Positions 35,790-44,596 are shown, numbered from the stretch's first letter. The stretch is 64,000 bases of DNA from Natronococcus sp. AD-5 (GCF_030734285.1 NZ_CP132294.1:1116001-1180000), one strand, 5' to 3'. Notes: a model not told the origin generated them from the sequence alone. Made by a program: numbers and translations.

Positions 35790-36335
35790 TTACAGGTCCC
35801 GCTGTCGTCCTTTCGGCACCATCGATCGCAGTTCGCCGTGGAGGTAGAGCCCGACGCCGAGCGGTTCGCGCTCCCCGGCGACTTCGTGCGCGGCGACCAG
35901 GTACCCCCAGTCGCCGTCCCACCGCTCGAGTTCCTGATCCTCGCCGGCGGCGAACCGTCTCGCTTCCTCGCGCTCGAGGTCGATGATGCACTCGCTCGCG
36001 TACCCGCCGAACCGCTGGGCGAAGTCCGTCGTCGGCTTCCAGTGCTCCTGGCGGGTGCGCAGGCAGGTCATCCCGATCGCCTCGATCGAGATCGGCGTCG
36101 GCGCCTCGCCGCCGTAGATCCAGATCTTGCCGGCGCCCTTCTCCCAGAACGTGTAGTCGTCGAAGGTTTCGGGCGGGATACCGAAGCGGTCCGCGAAGTA
36201 GTCGACGACCTCCCCGCGGCTGGCCCTGCCCTCGACGGTTCGCTCCGCTGCGGTCTCCGGCAGGCGGTCGAACTGCTGGCCGTCGTTCTGCTCGAGATCC
36301 GCGTCGCGTCCACCGGTCGCGGCGTCGTCGGCCAT
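35790..36335 (-). CDS. PUA/NIP7-like RNA-binding protein (181 aa), separate from its methyltransferase
   Basis: Starts MADDAATGGRDADLEQNDG at 36335, overlapping the stop of the methyltransferase by one base (TGATG). After an acidic lead come FGIPPETFDDYTFWEKGAGKI and ISIEAIGMTCLRTRQEHWKP, then TTDFAQRFG, and a C-terminal domain with VGLYLHGELRSMVPKGRQ. The K-P-T-(T/S) turn and fold order resemble the PUA-like tail of RsmF/NIP7 proteins. In many bacteria such a domain is fused to the m5C methyltransferase; here it is a coupled separate gene. Confidence 0.72.
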   Translation of the reverse strand: MADDAATGGRDADLEQNDGQQFDRLPETAAERTVEGRASRGEVVDYFADRFGIPPETFDDYTFWEKGAGKIWIYGGEAPTPISIEAIGMTCLRTRQEHWKPTTDFAQRFGGYASECIIDLEREEARRFAAGEDQELERWDGDWGYLVAAHEVAGEREPLGVGLYLHGELRSMVPKGRQRDL

Positions 36336-37243
36336 CAGGCGGTCACCTCCAGTTTCGCGACGAAGAAGCCGCCGGTGTCGTTCTGGTGGGGGTAGATCCG
36401 CGCCGCCCGCTCGAGGCTCTCGTCGTAGGTGTCGTCCTCCCACTCAGTGAGCCCCGGCGAGTGCTCGAGGCCCAGTTCGAAGTCGACGACCCGGCAATCT
36501 TCCGTCTCGAGGGCGTGCTGGACGACGGCCTCGTTCTCCTCGGGCGCGAACGTACACGTCGAGTAGACGACCGTCCCGCCCTCGCGGGTGGCCTGGACGG
36601 CTCGTCGAAGGATCCCCTTCTGGATGCCCGCGACGGAGGAGACGTGTCCCTCGGACCAGTCGTCGAGCGCGTCTGGGTTCTTCCGGATCGTTCCCTCGCA
36701 GGAACAGGGGACGTCCACGAGCGCGCGGTCGAACTCGTCGAAGTCGAACCGTCCGAGCGAGTAGTTGCGGGCGTCGTCGTTCGTCACCGCGAGGCTCGTC
36801 GCGCCCAGCCGTTCGGCGTTGAACCGCAGCGCCGAGATCCGGCCGAGGTTGCTGTCGTTCGCGACGACGGTCCCGCGATCGTCCATCAGCGCCGCGAGCT
36901 GGGTCGCCTTCCCGCCGGGCGCGGCACAGCAGTCCCAGACGCGCTCGCCCGGCTCGGGGTCGAGGACGATCGGCGGCACCGCCGACACCTCCTCCTGGCC
37001 GTGGGTGAACCCGTGGAACGACGTCCACGTCGACCCCGGCGAGTCGGTCTCGAGTCGCAGGACGCGCGGATTCCAGTCGGCCTGCTCGTAGTCGGCGCCC
37101 TCCTCCTCGAGGGCGGCCGTCGCTCGCTCGACCGAGCTCTTGATCGTGTTCACGCGGACCGCGTTGCCGAGCGGTCGGTCGCAGGCCGCGAGAAACGCCT
37201 CGAAGTCGCCGATGATCGGTCGATACCGCTCGAGTTGCTCCAT
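36335..37243 (-). CDS. RsmB/NOP-type RNA m5C methyltransferase (302 aa)
   Basis: Starts MEQLERYRPIIGDFEAFLA at 37243. The SAM-binding fold shows VWDCCAAPGGKATQLAALM (motif I), TVVANDSNLGRISAL (motif II), and the two catalytic cysteines in LVDVPCSCEGT (motif IV) and VVYSTCTFAPEENEAVV (motif VI). The C-terminus ends DTGGFFVAKLEVTA, typical of NSUN proteins. It methylates cytosine 5 of rRNA or tRNA. It is the first gene of the pair with the PUA-like protein. Confidence 0.93.
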   Translation of the reverse strand: MEQLERYRPIIGDFEAFLAACDRPLGNAVRVNTIKSSVERATAALEEEGADYEQADWNPRVLRLETDSPGSTWTSFHGFTHGQEEVSAVPPIVLDPEPGERVWDCCAAPGGKATQLAALMDDRGTVVANDSNLGRISALRFNAERLGATSLAVTNDDARNYSLGRFDFDEFDRALVDVPCSCEGTIRKNPDALDDWSEGHVSSVAGIQKGILRRAVQATREGGTVVYSTCTFAPEENEAVVQHALETEDCRVVDFELGLEHSPGLTEWEDDTYDESLERAARIYPHQNDTGGFFVAKLEVTA

Positions 37244-37373
37244 CGGACGCGGGTTCGCCCGCCCGGCGTTTGTGGGTTTCGAAGCGGCGACGGAGCGCCC
37301 CCGCTCGCACCGTCGCTCGCCCGTCGAGTGCGCCGGCCTCGTTTTTATGTCCGTCTCTCCCGACTGTTTCGGT

Positions 37374-38120
37374 ATGCCCGGGATTCAACTTCAGGGACCG
37401 GAGGTAACGTTCGAGGATCCGACGCTCATCGAGGGGTTTCCGGGGGTCGGACTCGTCGGCAAAATCGCGACCGACCACCTCGTTCGGGAACTCGAGATGG
37501 ACTACTACGCCAGCGTCGACTGCGAGGGGCTGCCGCGGGTTAGCGTCTACCGCGGCGGCGACGGGCGGGCGCGCCCGCCCGTTCGGATCTACGTCAGCGA
37601 GGAGCACGACCTGTTCGCCCTCCAGAGCGACGCGCCGATCGGTTCCGGCGCCGTCGAGACCGTCGCCAACTGTGTAACCGGCTGGATCGCTGAACAGGGG
37701 ATACGTCCGATCTACCTCAGCGGACTCCCCACCGAACGGGACGGGGACGGGCAGCCGTCGCTCTACGGCATCGCCACCGGCGACGAGACCGAGACGCTCG
37801 CGGAACACGACATCGACGTCCCGCCCGAGGACGGCGTCGTCAGCGGACCGACGGGGGCGCTGCTCAACCGCGCCGCACAGCGGGCCTACGGCAGCCTCGG
37901 GCTCATCGTCGGCTCCAGCCGACAGTTCCCCGACCCGGAGGCCGCGAGCGTCCTGCTCGAGGAGGGGATCGCGCCGATCGCCGATATCTCGATCGACGTC
38001 TCCGATCTCGTCGACCGCGCGGAGGAGATCCGGGAAAAACGAGAGCAGTTCGCCCGACAGATGCAGGAGGTCAGTCAGGACGAGAGTTCGCAGGCGCAGC
38101 CGCTGCGGATGTACCAGTAG
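37374..38120 (+). CDS. PAC2 (proteasome assembly chaperone 2-like) family protein (248 aa)
   Basis: Start set at 37374 (MPGIQLQGPEVTFEDPTLI); an ATG at 37347 would add nine residues. Landmarks are EGFPGVGLVGKIATDHLV, SVYRGGDGRARPPVRIYV, SGAVETVANCVTGWIAEQGI and SGPTGALLNRAAQRAYGSLG, all shared by archaeal PAC2/DUF75 proteins. A Glu/Arg-rich coiled coil ends the protein (RAEEIREKREQFARQMQEV). The archaeal role is unproved; some members bind proteasome or ATP-grasp partners. Confidence 0.88.
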   Translation: MPGIQLQGPEVTFEDPTLIEGFPGVGLVGKIATDHLVRELEMDYYASVDCEGLPRVSVYRGGDGRARPPVRIYVSEEHDLFALQSDAPIGSGAVETVANCVTGWIAEQGIRPIYLSGLPTERDGDGQPSLYGIATGDETETLAEHDIDVPPEDGVVSGPTGALLNRAAQRAYGSLGLIVGSSRQFPDPEAASVLLEEGIAPIADISIDVSDLVDRAEEIREKREQFARQMQEVSQDESSQAQPLRMYQ

Positions 38121-38230
38121 CGGGCGATCCCGGATAGCGCGACCCGGCACCCGTCGAAGTCGCGTCGTCGATCCCCCCCTCTGCCAACGCAATCCAAACC
38201 CCTTTTCGCGTCCTCGCGAATCCTTCGGGT

Positions 38231-39061
38231 ATGACAGACGACGTTCCGCCTGATTTCTGTCCCACCACGAACGGCATGCCGATGCTCGGACTCGGAACCT
38301 GGCAAAACGAGGACCCCGACGCGTGCGCCGAGAGCGTCCGAACCGCCCTCGAGACGGGGTATCGACACGTCGACACGGCGCAGGCGTACGACAACGAGGA
38401 GAGCGTGGGCGAGGGGATCGCCAGCGCCGACGTCGACCGGGAAGACGTCTTCCTCGCGACGAAGGTCTGGACCTCGAACCTGGCCTACGACGACGTCCTC
38501 GAGACGGCCCGGGAGAGCCTCGACCGACTCGGCGTCGACTACGTCGACCTGCTGTACGTCCACTGGCCGGCCCGAACGTACGATCCGGAGGAAACGCTCG
38601 CGGCCTTTTCGGAGCTGTACGAGGAGGGGCTGATCGAGAACGTCGGCGTGAGCAACTTCCTCCCCGAGCAGCTCGAGGCGGCCGTCGACGTCTGTGACGC
38701 GCCGATCGCGGCGAATCAGGTCGAACTGCACCCGTTACTCCAACAGCCGGAGCTTCGCGAGGCCTGTGCGAACTACGACGTCGACGTCGTCGCCTACTCG
38801 CCGCTGGCTCGCGGCGCGGTGTTCGACCGTCCGGAACTCCGGGATATCGCGGCCAAACACGGCGTCAGCGAAGCGCAGGTGAGTCTCGCCTGGCTGCGCG
38901 AAAAAGGCGTCACCGCGATTCCGAAGGCGACGGGCGAGGAGCACATCCGCGACAACTGGGAATCGCTCGCGCTGGAGCTCGATAGAGACGATATCGACGC
39001 GATCGACGCGATCGAGGAGACCAGCCGCGAGGTCGATCCCGCGTTCGGTCCCTGGAACTGA
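38231..39061 (+). CDS. Aldo/keto reductase (276 aa)
   Basis: NADPH-dependent carbonyl reductase. Starts MTDDVPPDFCPTTNGMPML. Catalytic tetrad: Asp in YRHVDTAQAYDNEESVG with the Tyr of the same motif, Lys in FLATKVWTS, and His in LLYVHWPAR. The TIM barrel continues with GVSNFLPEQLEA, ANQVELHPLLQQPEL and VVAYSPLARGAVFD, and the coenzyme motif TAIPKATGEEHIRDN ends it. Length and order are normal. It stands alone between the PAC2 and a membrane protein gene. Confidence 0.95.
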   Translation: MTDDVPPDFCPTTNGMPMLGLGTWQNEDPDACAESVRTALETGYRHVDTAQAYDNEESVGEGIASADVDREDVFLATKVWTSNLAYDDVLETARESLDRLGVDYVDLLYVHWPARTYDPEETLAAFSELYEEGLIENVGVSNFLPEQLEAAVDVCDAPIAANQVELHPLLQQPELREACANYDVDVVAYSPLARGAVFDRPELRDIAAKHGVSEAQVSLAWLREKGVTAIPKATGEEHIRDNWESLALELDRDDIDAIDAIEETSREVDPAFGPWN

Positions 39062-39133
39062 GACGTTACCCGACCCCTCGGCGGCGAAGAATAAGCAGGA
39101 AAGCTTACGTTTCAGTAGTTTTTTGCGTTCCGT

Positions 39134-39880
39134 ATGTCAACCCGCTCACGACGTGGCGGCGGCGGGGTCGTCGGTGCGGTCAGGACCGACGTCCAGCGGT
39201 TACACGGCGCCTGGATGGAACTCGTCTTTCCCAGGCAGCGCGGCCGCGGCCACTCCGTCATGGGGAAATGGAAGCCGGAAACGCTCCCGCAGAAGGTCGG
39301 CTACCACGCCTGGAGCTCGCTCGGTGCGCTCGGCCTCCTCCTGCTGTATCCGCTCACCGTCGTCGGTCTCGCGACCCGGTTCTACGCGACGAAACTCGAC
39401 TCGACCAGAACCAGACTCGGCGTGGCCGGCGTCACCGCGATCGCGCTTTTCGGCTGGGGAACACTGACAGTTATCGCACACATCCAGCTGCCGTTCGACG
39501 CCTTCGTCGCGATCGCTGCGGCGAGCGCGGTCGCGACCGTCTCGACGGCACTGGCTGCGGGGTTCTCGAAATTCGGTGGTCGCGGGACCTCGGTCCTGCT
39601 CGCGTACCCGTTCGCGATGACGGCGCTGTTCCTGCCGCCGGTCGTCGCCGCGCTCGTCACGCCGTCGCTCGAGGGGATCGTCCTCGAGCCCAGCTACGAG
39701 TTCGCCGTCTGGGTGCTCGACAACGTCCTGCACGTCGGCGGACTCGACGAGTTCCTCCGGTCGAACTACGAACTCGAGGGCGCGGCCTACGCGGCGATGT
39801 GGGTCGGGATCTCGTTCCCGCTCGGCTGGTTCTTCGGCCTGGTCGTCGCGCTGGCGAACCTCGTGCGGCCGTCCGACTGA
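39134..39880 (+). CDS. Uncharacterised polytopic membrane protein (248 aa)
   Basis: Starts MSTRSRRGGGGVVGAVRTDV at 39134. A basic 60-residue N-terminus (QRGRGHSVMGKWKPETLPQK) precedes five or six helices: SLGALGLLLLYPLTVVGL, LGVAGVTAIALFGWGTLTV, AFVAIAAASAVATVSTAL, LLAYPFAMTALFLPPVVAAL, YEFAVWVLDNVLHVGG and YAAMWVGISFPLGWFFGLVV. No family motif. It lies upstream of the two-helix protein at 39962 on the same strand. Confidence 0.65.
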   Translation: MSTRSRRGGGGVVGAVRTDVQRLHGAWMELVFPRQRGRGHSVMGKWKPETLPQKVGYHAWSSLGALGLLLLYPLTVVGLATRFYATKLDSTRTRLGVAGVTAIALFGWGTLTVIAHIQLPFDAFVAIAAASAVATVSTALAAGFSKFGGRGTSVLLAYPFAMTALFLPPVVAALVTPSLEGIVLEPSYEFAVWVLDNVLHVGGLDEFLRSNYELEGAAYAAMWVGISFPLGWFFGLVVALANLVRPSD

Positions 39881-39961
39881 GGCGGTCGGTCTTCTACCGG
39901 TCGAGACACGAACGCTGCCGATTCCGGATACCATTTGAGCGCGCGCCCCGAACTCTCTTCC

Positions 39962-40153
39962 ATGGAGTTCGACCTCCCAACGACGGCGGCGACGTTCATC
40001 GCGGTGATCGCGCTCGGCGTCGTCGGACTGCTCGCGTCGGGAATGATGACTACGGAAAACGTACTGATGATGGTCGCTCCGTCGATGATCCTCTTCGGCG
40101 CGATCATGCTCGCGATCGGCATCAAGTACGGCGAGTACAGGGCGACGCCCTGA
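39962..40153 (+). CDS. Small two-helix membrane protein (63 aa)
   Basis: Starts MEFDLPTTAATFIAVIALG at 39962; an in-frame TTG at 39935 is less likely. Helices at about residues 9-27 and 35-53 (MMVAPSMILFGAIMLAIGI) and a short polar tail (KYGEYRATP). Typical of the many small haloarchaeal membrane proteins; no motif. It converges on the flavin-type gene by 43 bp. Confidence 0.65.
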   Translation: MEFDLPTTAATFIAVIALGVVGLLASGMMTTENVLMMVAPSMILFGAIMLAIGIKYGEYRATP

Positions 40154-40196
40154 CCCGCATCGACTCGAAGAGGGTGTAACGGGTCCGAGCGTCTCC

Positions 40197-40709
40197 TCAC
40201 CCGTCGGTCTCCCCGAACGCCCACCGCGTCGCGTCGGCCGGAAAGTCGGACCACGCGAACACCGCGCCCAGACGAACGCGGAAAAACGGCGTCCCGTGTC
40301 GGACGTCGTACTTCTCCTCGTAGGCCGCCTCGAGCCGTTCGACGAGTTCGGGATCCTCCGTGTCGGCGTCGATTCGCTCCGCGGTTCCCTCGATGATCAC
40401 GACCTCGTCCGCGTCTTCCCGATGAACGACGATATCGCCGTTTTGCGAGAGGTTGCGCACCCAGCGCGTCCGCTCGCCGCCGCCGCAGTGGAACGCTCCG
40501 TCCACCCAGACGCCCCACGTCGGCCGCGCGTGGGGCGTTCCGTCGGGACGGATCGTCGTGACCCAGTAGGATCGGTCGCTGGCCATCGTTTCCGAGACGA
40601 ACTCCCACGAGAGCAGCCCGTCGCCGTGCCCGGGGATGCCGTAGCTCTCCTCGGTCGAGGGACGGGATCGTCGGACTTCGTCGTCGGATTCTGAACGCTT
40701 CCCGGTCAT
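40197..40709 (-). CDS. Pyridoxamine 5'-phosphate oxidase-like (FMN-binding split barrel) protein (170 aa)
   Basis: Starts MTGKRSESDDEVRRSRPS at 40709. The split barrel is evident as SYWVTTIRPDGTPHARPTWG, VWVDGAFHCGGGERTRWVRN, NGDIVVHREDADEVVIIEG and the closing FFRVRLGAVFAWSDFPADAT. This is the general-stress/F420- or FMN-binding group; the exact cofactor is not certain. The 30 bp after 40709 are free of genes, so it probably has its own promoter. Confidence 0.82.
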   Translation of the reverse strand: MTGKRSESDDEVRRSRPSTEESYGIPGHGDGLLSWEFVSETMASDRSYWVTTIRPDGTPHARPTWGVWVDGAFHCGGGERTRWVRNLSQNGDIVVHREDADEVVIIEGTAERIDADTEDPELVERLEAAYEEKYDVRHGTPFFRVRLGAVFAWSDFPADATRWAFGETDG

Positions 40710-40818
40710 GGGCGCGATTACGGACGCGGCGCAGGAGCATGAACCGTCCCTCCGAAAAATCGACGGGAACGACGAAAAGCGCTGTAAAATGACCGTCAAT
40801 GCGCGTCCGCGGAACGGC

Positions 40819-41790
40819 CTACATGTACCCGAGGTCGCGCAGGCGCTCCATCAGGTCCTCCTTGTCCTGGGCGCGGCCCGCGCGCTCGGTCGTCCCCTCG
40901 AGGTCCTGGAGCCAGGCCGGGTCGTCCTCGGTCTTCTCGGTGCTGATCTCGCTGCCCAGCGAGCGGAACCCTTCCCAGTACTTCGGCGAGACGGGGGTGT
41001 CTGCGGGCTCGAGGTCGTTGGGCAGGTCGTCTTTGCCCTCCGGGACGTAGCCCTCGTCCGGGAACTCCTCGACGGTGTCCGGGACCACGAAGTTCCAGAA
41101 CGCCTCCCAGACGGCGGCCTCGTCGAACTGCAGGATGGGCTGCACGCGGTCGTGGGGCGGGTAGATGTCGGGGTCGTGGCGCGGCGAGAAGAACGTCTCG
41201 TCGGCGCGGGCCTCTTGTTCGTCCCAGCGGACGCCGGAGAGGATACCGTCGACGTCGTACTCCTCGAGCGCGTCGTTGAGCGCGACGGTCTTCAGCAGGT
41301 GGTTGCCGGCGTAGGTGTCGAGCAGGAACGGGAAGGTGTCCTCCTCGTACTCGAGGATGTTATCGACGTGGTGCCGGTTGTGTTCGGAGAGTTCGTCGAC
41401 CGGAATGTCGTCGCCGGGCTCTAAGTCGTTCGCCTCGACGTACTCGCCGATGTCCTCGTTGCGCGCGTAGATCACGTCGAGGTCCCACTCCTCGGCCCAG
41501 CGGTCGACGAAGTCGTGGATCTCGTCGAAGTGCTGGTAGTGGTCGATGAAGATCGCGGGCGGCACCTCGAGGTCGTAGCGGTCGGCGACCTCCTTGACGA
41601 AGTAGAGGACGAGCGTCGAGTCCTTTCCGCCGGTCCACATAACCGCGGGGTTCTCGTACTGCTCGAGCCCCTGCCGGGTTACCTCGACCGCCTTCTCGAT
41701 CTTGTCGTTGATGTGCGGATAATCTTCGGGATCCTGACCGGTACCGTCGTCGTAATCGACGTCGACGTAGTCGGGGAAGTTCTGCGGCAT
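40819..41790 (-). CDS. PAPS reductase/ATP sulfurylase small subunit-like protein (323 aa)
   Basis: Starts MPQNFPDYVDVDYDDGTG at 41790. The PP-loop ATP-binding motif is seen as VMWTGGKDSTLVLYFVKEV, then PAIFIDHYQHFDEIHDFVD, LLKTVALNDALEEYDVDGIL and SGVRWDEQEARADETFF. The C-terminal 100 residues carry ILQFDEAAVWEAFWNFVVP and TPVSPKYWEGFRSLGSE, typical of CysD/CysH proteins that handle sulfate activation. Haloarchaeal members may serve in assimilatory sulfur use or tRNA thiolation. Its promoter carries a 13-bp palindrome. Confidence 0.82.
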   Translation of the reverse strand: MPQNFPDYVDVDYDDGTGQDPEDYPHINDKIEKAVEVTRQGLEQYENPAVMWTGGKDSTLVLYFVKEVADRYDLEVPPAIFIDHYQHFDEIHDFVDRWAEEWDLDVIYARNEDIGEYVEANDLEPGDDIPVDELSEHNRHHVDNILEYEEDTFPFLLDTYAGNHLLKTVALNDALEEYDVDGILSGVRWDEQEARADETFFSPRHDPDIYPPHDRVQPILQFDEAAVWEAFWNFVVPDTVEEFPDEGYVPEGKDDLPNDLEPADTPVSPKYWEGFRSLGSEISTEKTEDDPAWLQDLEGTTERAGRAQDKEDLMERLRDLGYM

Positions 41791-41815
41791 CGTGGTGTAA
41801 TTAGATATAATTAGG

Positions 41816-41828
41816 ACGGTTAAACCGT
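41816..41828 (-). promoter_or_regulatory. Palindromic TATA element of the PAPS gene
   Basis: The 13-mer has perfect 6-bp arms (ACGGTT/AACCGT) about one base, and on the minus strand contains TTTAAC 29-34 nt before the start codon at 41790, the expected place of a TATA box. It may be both TATA box and operator, but the symmetry partly follows from the T/A core. The 200 bp up to 42003 hold no gene. Confidence 0.35.
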
Positions 41829-42003
41829 TTTGGGGACCGGAAACCTCTGACGGGACTCCGGACGGATCGCTCCGCCGGGCCGAGTCGGTCCGTACGCGCC
41901 TCGAGGAGTCCGTTACTTCGGCGCCGGATTAGCGGCCGGAAGAATCAATACTGATACTCTCAGAACAAATTATTTATCTATTCCTGACGACTATCATCAG
42001 CGC

Positions 42004-42672
42004 ATGATAGATGGCGTTTCGATCGGTCTCGTTCTCGGCGGCGTAGTGCTCCTGTTCTCCGGCGCCGCTTTCTCGGTGTACGGTGTCGTGCTCCTGGGGG
42101 TCTTGCTCGGCGGCAGCGGCGGCTACCTCGTCGGCCCGTCGCTCGGCGGCGTGCTAGGGCTCGAAGGCGCGGCGGCCGCCGGGGCGCCGATCCTCCTCGG
42201 GGCGCTCGCGGGCGGCCTCCTCGGATACCTGCTGCTGTCGGCCGCGGTCGCCCTGACGAGTTTCGTCGTCGGCACCCTCTTTACGATGTCCGCGGTCGCA
42301 CCGGCCGTCCTGGAGCACCAGTGGTACCTCGAGTGGGGCGTCGCGATCGTCGCCGGCCTCGCCGCCGCGTTCCTGGGCATGCTCCTCACGAAGTGGACGA
42401 TGGTCGGCGTCACCGCGCTCGTCGGGGCGGCGTTGGCCTCCCGGTCGCTCACGCTCGAGGGATTCGCCGCCGCGCGGCAGTCGCTGAGCCTCGACCCGCT
42501 GCTGTTCGACGCGGCGTCGCCGCTGTTCCTCGCGCTGGTCGCGCTCGGAATCCTCTCGCAGTTCGGCCTGTTCAAGTTCGGCTACGTGACGCGGATCGCG
42601 CGGGTGCTGCCGGGCGCGACGGTGCTTCCCGGCCGGCGTCGCGAGGAGCCGGAACCGGAGCCGGCAGGGTAA
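42004..42672 (+). CDS. Polytopic membrane protein of DUF4203/TMEM198-like layout (222 aa)
   Basis: Starts MIDGVSIGLVLGGVVLLFSG at 42004, preceded by an A/T-rich promoter (AATTATTTATC, near 41968). Six or seven helices rich in Gly/Ala: [86 protein letters not shown] and LALVALGILSQFGLFKFGY, ending in an acidic tail (RREEPEPEPAG). No catalytic motif. The family is uncertain; only topology supports the comparison. Confidence 0.6.
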   Translation: MIDGVSIGLVLGGVVLLFSGAAFSVYGVVLLGVLLGGSGGYLVGPSLGGVLGLEGAAAAGAPILLGALAGGLLGYLLLSAAVALTSFVVGTLFTMSAVAPAVLEHQWYLEWGVAIVAGLAAAFLGMLLTKWTMVGVTALVGAALASRSLTLEGFAAARQSLSLDPLLFDAASPLFLALVALGILSQFGLFKFGYVTRIARVLPGATVLPGRRREEPEPEPAG

Positions 42673-43101
42673 CGCGGCCGACCGGTTCTCAACCGGCCGC
42701 AAAAGAGGATCAAATCGACGACGACCGCCAGCCGTTCGTCCCTCGTCGACGTCGTGGCAGTTCACGAGTCCGCCGTCTTTCCCTCGAGCCGGCTTCGCGG
42801 ACGGCCGGAACGCGAACGCGCCGATCACGCCGCCGCTGACGAAGACGAAGTCGCGCGCCTCGTTGTACACTGCATCCCAGGCGAACGGCGGCGTCTCGAC
42901 GACGCACCGGCTGTGGCGCAAGGAGAACGGGGCGACCGAGAGCACCGAGGTCGTCGGCCTCGACACCAGCCGAACGGCGCCATCACCGTCTCGTTACCGG
43001 TCGATCTGACCGTTTTTGGACATTTGGTTCGAAGAGGTCCTCGACGCGCCGCGTTTTCCGACTTACAAACGCCTATACACTGCTCCTGCAAAATCACCGG
43101 T
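42673..43101. other. Gene-poor region before the amidohydrolase
   Basis: 429 bp. A minus-strand frame here (about 42966 down to 42720) has high GC at third positions and reads ETPPFAWDAVYNEARDF and FVSGGVIGAFAFRP, but it would run on antisense into the membrane-protein gene, so I do not call it. The last 40 bp before 43102 (TTACAAACGCCTATACAC) probably hold the amidohydrolase promoter. Confidence 0.35.
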
Positions 43102-44319
43102 ATGCGAGTTATCGACGCGGACGTGCTCATCACGGGCCGGGACGAGCGACCGCTCGAGGACGGGCGGCTCGTTCTCGACGACGAGGGAACCATCGGCGCC
43201 GTCGGCACGCAGGAAGGCGTCAGCGCGCCGGACGGTGCCGATCACGAGCGCTATCCGGCGGTCACGCCGGGGCTCATCGACGCGCACGTCCACCTCCAGG
43301 GGATGCGCGAGATGAATCCGCTCTCCTGGATCACGGAGTCCTCGGAACTGGGGACCGCGCGGGCGACCGCCGACCTCCGGGACCTCCTCGCGGCGGGGTT
43401 CACCGCCGTTCGGGACGTCGGCTCGACGACCGGCATCGGCCTGCGCGAGGCCGTCGACGAGGGGACGATTCCCGGCCCCCGGATCTTCACGAGCGGCCGG
43501 AGCATCAGCCAGACGGGTGGCCACGGCGACGCCCACTATCTTCCCTACGAGTGGACGTCGACCACCGACGAGTCGCTCGCGACGCTGGCCGACGGCCCCG
43601 ACGAGTGCCGCAAGGAGGCCCGCAAACGCATCCGCGACGGGGTGGACGTCCTCAAGATCATGACGACCGGCGGGGTCCTGAGCGAGAAGGACGCGCCCGA
43701 CCAGAGTCAGTTCACCGACGCCGAGATCCGGGCCTTCGTCGAGGAGGCCCACCGCGTCGGCGTTCCGGTCGCCTCGCACGCCCAGGGCGCGCCGGGGATC
43801 GAGGCCGCGCTGCGAAACGGCGTCGACACCATCGAGCACGGGTTCTATCTCGACGAAGAGTGCGTCGATCTCTTCACCGAAACGGGAGGGATCTTCGTCC
43901 ATACGCTCTCGATCATGCACCGACTCGTCGAGACGGGCGCCGATCACGGCGTTCCCGAATACGGCCTCGAGAAGGCCCGCGAGGCCAACGAAGCCCACTT
44001 CGACTCCGTCGAGCGCGCCTACGAGGCCGGCGTCCCCATCGCGACGGGGACGGACTTTCTCGGACCCGACCTCGTCCCGCACGGCGAGAACGCCCTCGAG
44101 CTCGAGCTGTTCGTCGAGGAGATCGGCATGGACGAACACGAGGCGCTGCAGTCCGCGACCCGGATCGCCGCCGAAACCGTTCCCGCCGACGACATCGGCA
44201 CCCTCGAGGCCGGCAACCGCGGCGACCTGCTCGCGCTCGGACGCGACCCGCTCGAGGACATCACCGCGGTTCGATCGATCGAGACGGTCTACCGTGACGG
44301 CGAGCCGGTCGAAAGCTGA
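43102..44319 (+). CDS. Amidohydrolase, imidazolonepropionase/prolidase type (405 aa)
   Basis: Starts MRVIDADVLITGRDERPLED at 43102. Metal-binding residues of a two-metal TIM barrel: HVHL in TPGLIDAHVHLQGMREM, the Lys in DVLKIMTTGGVLSEKDA, His in VPVASHAQGAPGIEAAL, His in TIEHGFYLDEE and Asp in PIATGTDFLGPDLVPHG. A short beta domain at each end wraps the barrel (ending YRDGEPVES). The family includes Xaa-Pro dipeptidases and organophosphate-degrading enzymes; the substrate is unknown. Confidence 0.88.
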   Translation: MRVIDADVLITGRDERPLEDGRLVLDDEGTIGAVGTQEGVSAPDGADHERYPAVTPGLIDAHVHLQGMREMNPLSWITESSELGTARATADLRDLLAAGFTAVRDVGSTTGIGLREAVDEGTIPGPRIFTSGRSISQTGGHGDAHYLPYEWTSTTDESLATLADGPDECRKEARKRIRDGVDVLKIMTTGGVLSEKDAPDQSQFTDAEIRAFVEEAHRVGVPVASHAQGAPGIEAALRNGVDTIEHGFYLDEECVDLFTETGGIFVHTLSIMHRLVETGADHGVPEYGLEKAREANEAHFDSVERAYEAGVPIATGTDFLGPDLVPHGENALELELFVEEIGMDEHEALQSATRIAAETVPADDIGTLEAGNRGDLLALGRDPLEDITAVRSIETVYRDGEPVES

Positions 44320-44416
44320 GCGCCCGCTATTTCGTTCACGCGGGCGTGATCGTTCGGTTTCTCGCCCAAATCACGTTGGAGCAATCGTGAAACGAGAATG
44401 AGCCGTACCGTATCGC

Positions 44417-44572
44417 ATGAGTCAGGCAGAATCCCTCTCGAAGATCGTCGCGGTGTGTCGGGCCTGTGACTCGGTATACGTCTCGGAGCAGAAGCCGGAC
44501 GGCACGATCCGTCCGATCGGCGTCTCCGCGGACTGTACGTGCGGCGACGGCGACTTTCGACGCGTGTCGTGA
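44417..44572 (+). CDS. Micro zinc-ribbon protein (51 aa), paralog of the 6142 gene
   Basis: Starts MSQAESLSKIVAVCRACDS at 44417 and ends DFRRVS. It has C-x-x-C (CRAC) and C-x-C (CTC) half sites 26 residues apart, with the core DGTIRPIGVSADC. The 6142 protein has the same order and spacing within two residues and the same R/K-P-I-G core. Both are probably zinc-binding. The neighbours differ, so the two copies are dispersed paralogs. Function unknown. Confidence 0.7.
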   Translation: MSQAESLSKIVAVCRACDSVYVSEQKPDGTIRPIGVSADCTCGDGDFRRVS

Positions 44573-44596
44573 ACCGCACCGCGTCTCTTCTTCGGG

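Noticed and set aside
42710-42966. Minus-strand frame with GC-rich third positions before the amidohydrolase (ETPPFAWDAVYNEARDF)
   Set aside because: It stays open far into the antisense strand of the membrane-protein gene at 42004, has no start with a promoter, and shows no family motif; a GC-bias shadow is more likely.
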